A stretch of DNA of 64,000 bases, from positions 1 through 64,000 of the forward strand of contig WHST01000014.1 of NCBI GenBank assembly GCA_009379955.1. Direction: 5' to 3'. The position numbers and the translations under genes are program-made. Position 1 is the stretch's first letter. Each line of letters starts with the position of its first letter. This document shows positions 61,039 to 64,000 of the stretch, in pieces. This stretch comes from Streptosporangiales bacterium (GTDB lineage Bacteria > Actinomycetota > Actinomycetes > Streptosporangiales > WHST01). A model generated the notes under the pieces. That model worked only from the letters and a program-made list of their open reading frames with translations. It was not told where the DNA came from and did not search any database.

Positions 61039-61797
61039 ATGGCACGTGCACTGGTGACCGGAGCCACCGCGGGGCTCGGCCGCGCGTTCGCCCAGCGGCT
61101 CGCCGAGGCGGGGTGGAACCTCGTCCTGGTCGCCCGTGACGCCCAGCGGCTCGAGGAGGCCGCCGGCGAGCTGCGGCGGTACGCCGTCGACGTCGACGTC
61201 CTGACGGCCGACCTCAACGAGGACAAGGGTCTCACCACGGTCGAGCGCAGGCTCGCCACCGACGACGAACCGGTCGACATGCTCGTCAACAACGCCGGCT
61301 TCGCGGTCAAGCGCAGCTTCTTGCGCACGACCGTCGAGGACGAGGACCGCATGCTGCGGGTGCTCGTCCGCGCGGTGCTCCGGCTGACCCACGTCGGGGT
61401 GCAGGCGATGGTGCGGCGTGGCCGCGGTGTCGTGATCAACGTGTCGAGCGTGGCGGGTTTCGTGCCGCAGAGCACGTACAACGCGGCCAAGGCGTACGTC
61501 ACCGCGCTCACCGAGAGCGTCGCCACCGAGCTGTCCGGCACCGGGGTGCACGTCCTCGTGGTCTGCCCCGGCTACACGCACACGGAGTTCCACCAGCGGG
61601 CCGGCATCGACAAGGCGACGATCCCCGCGCCGCTCTGGCTCGACGTCGACCAGGTCGTCGACGGCGCGTTCGAGGACCTCCGCCGCGGCGTGGTCATCAG
61701 CGTCCCTTCGCTGCGCTACAAGATCATCAGCATGCTCTCCCGCAAGGGCCCGCGTGGCATCGTGACGGCGTTCAGCAGCCGCCTCGGTCGCGGCTGA
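61039..61797 (+). CDS. SDR-family dehydrogenase
   Basis: A 252-residue short-chain dehydrogenase. Cofactor loop TGATAGLG (7-14), NNAG, catalytic Ser-Ser-Val, YNAAKAY, and a C-terminal extension (ISMLSRKGPRGIVTAF). This short-chain subgroup is common in actinobacteria with unknown substrates. ATG 61039. It precedes pyrE by 34 bp, so the two may be co-transcribed. Confidence 0.85.
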   Translation: MARALVTGATAGLGRAFAQRLAEAGWNLVLVARDAQRLEEAAGELRRYAVDVDVLTADLNEDKGLTTVERRLATDDEPVDMLVNNAGFAVKRSFLRTTVEDEDRMLRVLVRAVLRLTHVGVQAMVRRGRGVVINVSSVAGFVPQSTYNAAKAYVTALTESVATELSGTGVHVLVVCPGYTHTEFHQRAGIDKATIPAPLWLDVDQVVDGAFEDLRRGVVISVPSLRYKIISMLSRKGPRGIVTAFSSRLGRG

Positions 61798-61831
61798 CGC
61801 CCGCGACACTCGGGACACTAGGGTCGGGAGC

Positions 61832-62365
61832 ATGTCCGACCGCGACCATCTCCGCGCCCTGATCAAGGACCGTGCGATCGTGCACGGCACGGTGACCCTC
61901 AGTTCCGGCATGGTCGCCGACCATTACGTCGACCTGCGTCGGATCACCCTCGACGGCGAGGCGGCCCCCGTGGTCGGGCAGGTCATGCGCGAGCTCACCG
62001 CCGACCTCGGCTACGACGCGGTCGGCGGGCTGACGATCGGCGCCGACCCGGTCGCCACGGCCATGCTGCACGCGGCCGCCGCCGCGGGCGAACGGCTCGA
62101 CGCGTTCGTCGTCCGCAAGGAGGGCAAGGCCCACGGCCTGCAGCGCCGCATCGAGGGCCCCGACGTCACCGGCCGCCGGGTGCTGGCGCTGGAGGACACC
62201 TCGACCACCGGCGGCTCCGTGCTCGCCGCGGTCGACGCGCTGCGCGAGGCGGGCGCGGAGGTCGTCGGCGTCGCCGTCATCGTCGAGCGCGGCGCCCGCG
62301 GCACCGTCGAGGCGCGCGGCCTGACCTACCGCTACGCCTACGACCTCGCCGACATCGGCCTGTAG
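61832..62365 (+). CDS. pyrE: orotate phosphoribosyltransferase
   Basis: A 177-residue OPRTase making OMP from orotate and PRPP. VTLSSGMVADHYVDLRRIT, the PRPP loop VLALEDTSTTGGSVL and the KEGKAHGLQRRIEG segment are diagnostic. Linkage to fba nearby matches other actinobacteria. Confidence 0.93.
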   Translation: MSDRDHLRALIKDRAIVHGTVTLSSGMVADHYVDLRRITLDGEAAPVVGQVMRELTADLGYDAVGGLTIGADPVATAMLHAAAAAGERLDAFVVRKEGKAHGLQRRIEGPDVTGRRVLALEDTSTTGGSVLAAVDALREAGAEVVGVAVIVERGARGTVEARGLTYRYAYDLADIGL

Positions 62366-62385
62366 CCGGCTCAGTCGCGGCCGTG

Positions 62386-62622
62386 TCAGGCCGAGTCGCG
62401 TAGCCCGTGTTCGACGGCGCGGCGGATCCACGACGACAGCGATCGATCATCGGCCTCCGCGCGGCGGCGAACCTCCTCCAGCAGCTCGGGCGGGAAGCGC
62501 ACCGGCACCATCGCCGAGAGCCGGGAGCCGCGCCGGCGACGTGCCGGCCCTTGAGGTTGCTGATTCTCGGGCCGGGCGTAGAACTCGTGCTCCTGCTCGG
62601 GGGTCATGGGTGTGTCGCTCAT
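62386..62622 (-). CDS. RHH-type antitoxin-like protein
   Basis: A 78-residue protein. The C-terminal ribbon-helix-helix reads VPVRFPPELLEEVRRRAEAD then SLSSWIRRAVEHGL; the N-terminus is acidic with MTPEQEHEFYARPENQQPQG. Antitoxins of this shape bind their own promoter and cover the toxin. Start ATG 62622 overlaps the toxin-like stop. Confidence 0.7.
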   Translation of the reverse strand: MSDTPMTPEQEHEFYARPENQQPQGPARRRRGSRLSAMVPVRFPPELLEEVRRRAEADDRSLSSWIRRAVEHGLRDSA

Positions 62623-62813
62623 CGATCCCTCCGGTATTGACTCGCGAGGCCCGGAGCGGCCTCGTAGCAGCCGATCGGACGGCAACGGCGTGGATCGCGG
62701 CTGCGCGCGGGTGCCAGCGGCACCACCAACTTGAACAAGTGCGCAGCCTGTGAGTCGATCTCGAACGGATCCTCGTCATCGAGTAGATCCGGGTCGAACC
62801 GCTCACTCTCCAC
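62619..62813 (-). pseudogene. toxin-like partner, probably internally deleted
   Basis: About 64 residues from a GTG at 62813: RFDPDLLDDEDPFEIDSQAA at the start and PLAPARSRDPRRCRPIGCYE near the end. The two ends match what I recall of a ~110-residue toxin family paired with this antitoxin, but the middle ~50 residues are missing, in frame. If so, the toxin is dead and the antitoxin is an orphan. The AT-rich stretch 62814-62840 is the likely promoter. Confidence 0.45.
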
Positions 62814-62995
62814 ACGAATGCAGTGTATTACAAACGAATACTGAGGTCGAGTCTGAGAGGCCCGCGGGCCGGGGCGGCGGTCGTCAACCCGTAACCCGGC
62901 GGCGGCCCGCCGGGTGCCGGTGCCCTTCACAGCGAATGGGTCGTTGCTGCGAGGATGGTGCCGTCCTTACCGGTCGGTGGCAGGAGTGAGTGAAG

Positions 62996-64000
<1,005 letters not shown>

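Overview
This is 64 kb of chromosome from a high-GC actinomycete. Evidence for that: GC-rich codon use with many GTG starts and ATGA/GTGA gene overlaps, F420-dependent oxidoreductase families, a mycothiol-type DinB protein, HspR/HAIR heat-shock control, and an actinobacterial-type core (dcd, an Fe-S reductase, dnaK-grpE-dnaJ-hspR-clpB, pyrE, fba). The genus cannot be fixed from sequence reading alone.

Layout. 1-9.3 kb is a patchwork of small accessory genes: a VOC protein, an Imm7-type orphan immunity gene, hydrolases, methyltransferases, an arsenic cluster (arsR, ACR3 pump, arsC with an N-terminal helical domain), a divergent TetR/hydrolase pair and an Imm5-like orphan immunity gene. 9.6-33.1 kb is a stack of integrative elements on a tRNA-Gly(CCC) gene that lies intact at 33059-33129 on the minus strand. 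Copies of the tRNA 3' end recur at 9636, 12842 and 23540 and divide the region into three elements. Element 1 (9.6-12.8 kb) is a remnant with an APH-family kinase, a frameshifted nucleotidyltransferase and a PPOX protein. Element 2 (12.8-23.6 kb) is a non-conjugative island with Xis, an AAA replication ATPase, a TerS-like protein and an integrase cut by one amber codon, so it resembles a phage satellite (PICI-like). Element 3 (23.5-33.1 kb) is an apparently intact pSAM2-type AICE: Pif-like Nudix, KorSA-like GntR with operators, TraB/FtsK translocase, RepSA-like initiator, Xis and Int. Elements 2 and 3 each carry their own matched integrase arm-site repeats at both ends.

33.1-41.4 kb returns to housekeeping genes: LysE exporter, phosphatase, Nudix, HAD, L,D-transpeptidase, dCTP deaminase, small membrane proteins, a nucleotidyltransferase-membrane fusion and a large Fe-S oxidoreductase. 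41.5-48.6 kb is the HspR-controlled chaperone operon. 48.7-51.9 kb has a TetR gene divergent from a membrane protein and an LLM flavin enzyme. 52.0-60.9 kb is a minus-strand carbohydrate operon (DeoR, BtpA/SgcQ, FGGY kinase, SDR, ABC importer, IMPase-type phosphatase) of unknown substrate. The window ends with an SDR, pyrE, a toxin-antitoxin remnant and the start of fba.

The most novel-looking signals are the tandem attachment-site stack with paired arm sites, a duplicated ~130-bp sequence that folds into a closed four-way junction (10759-10890 and 23708-23840), and the satellite-like element 2.
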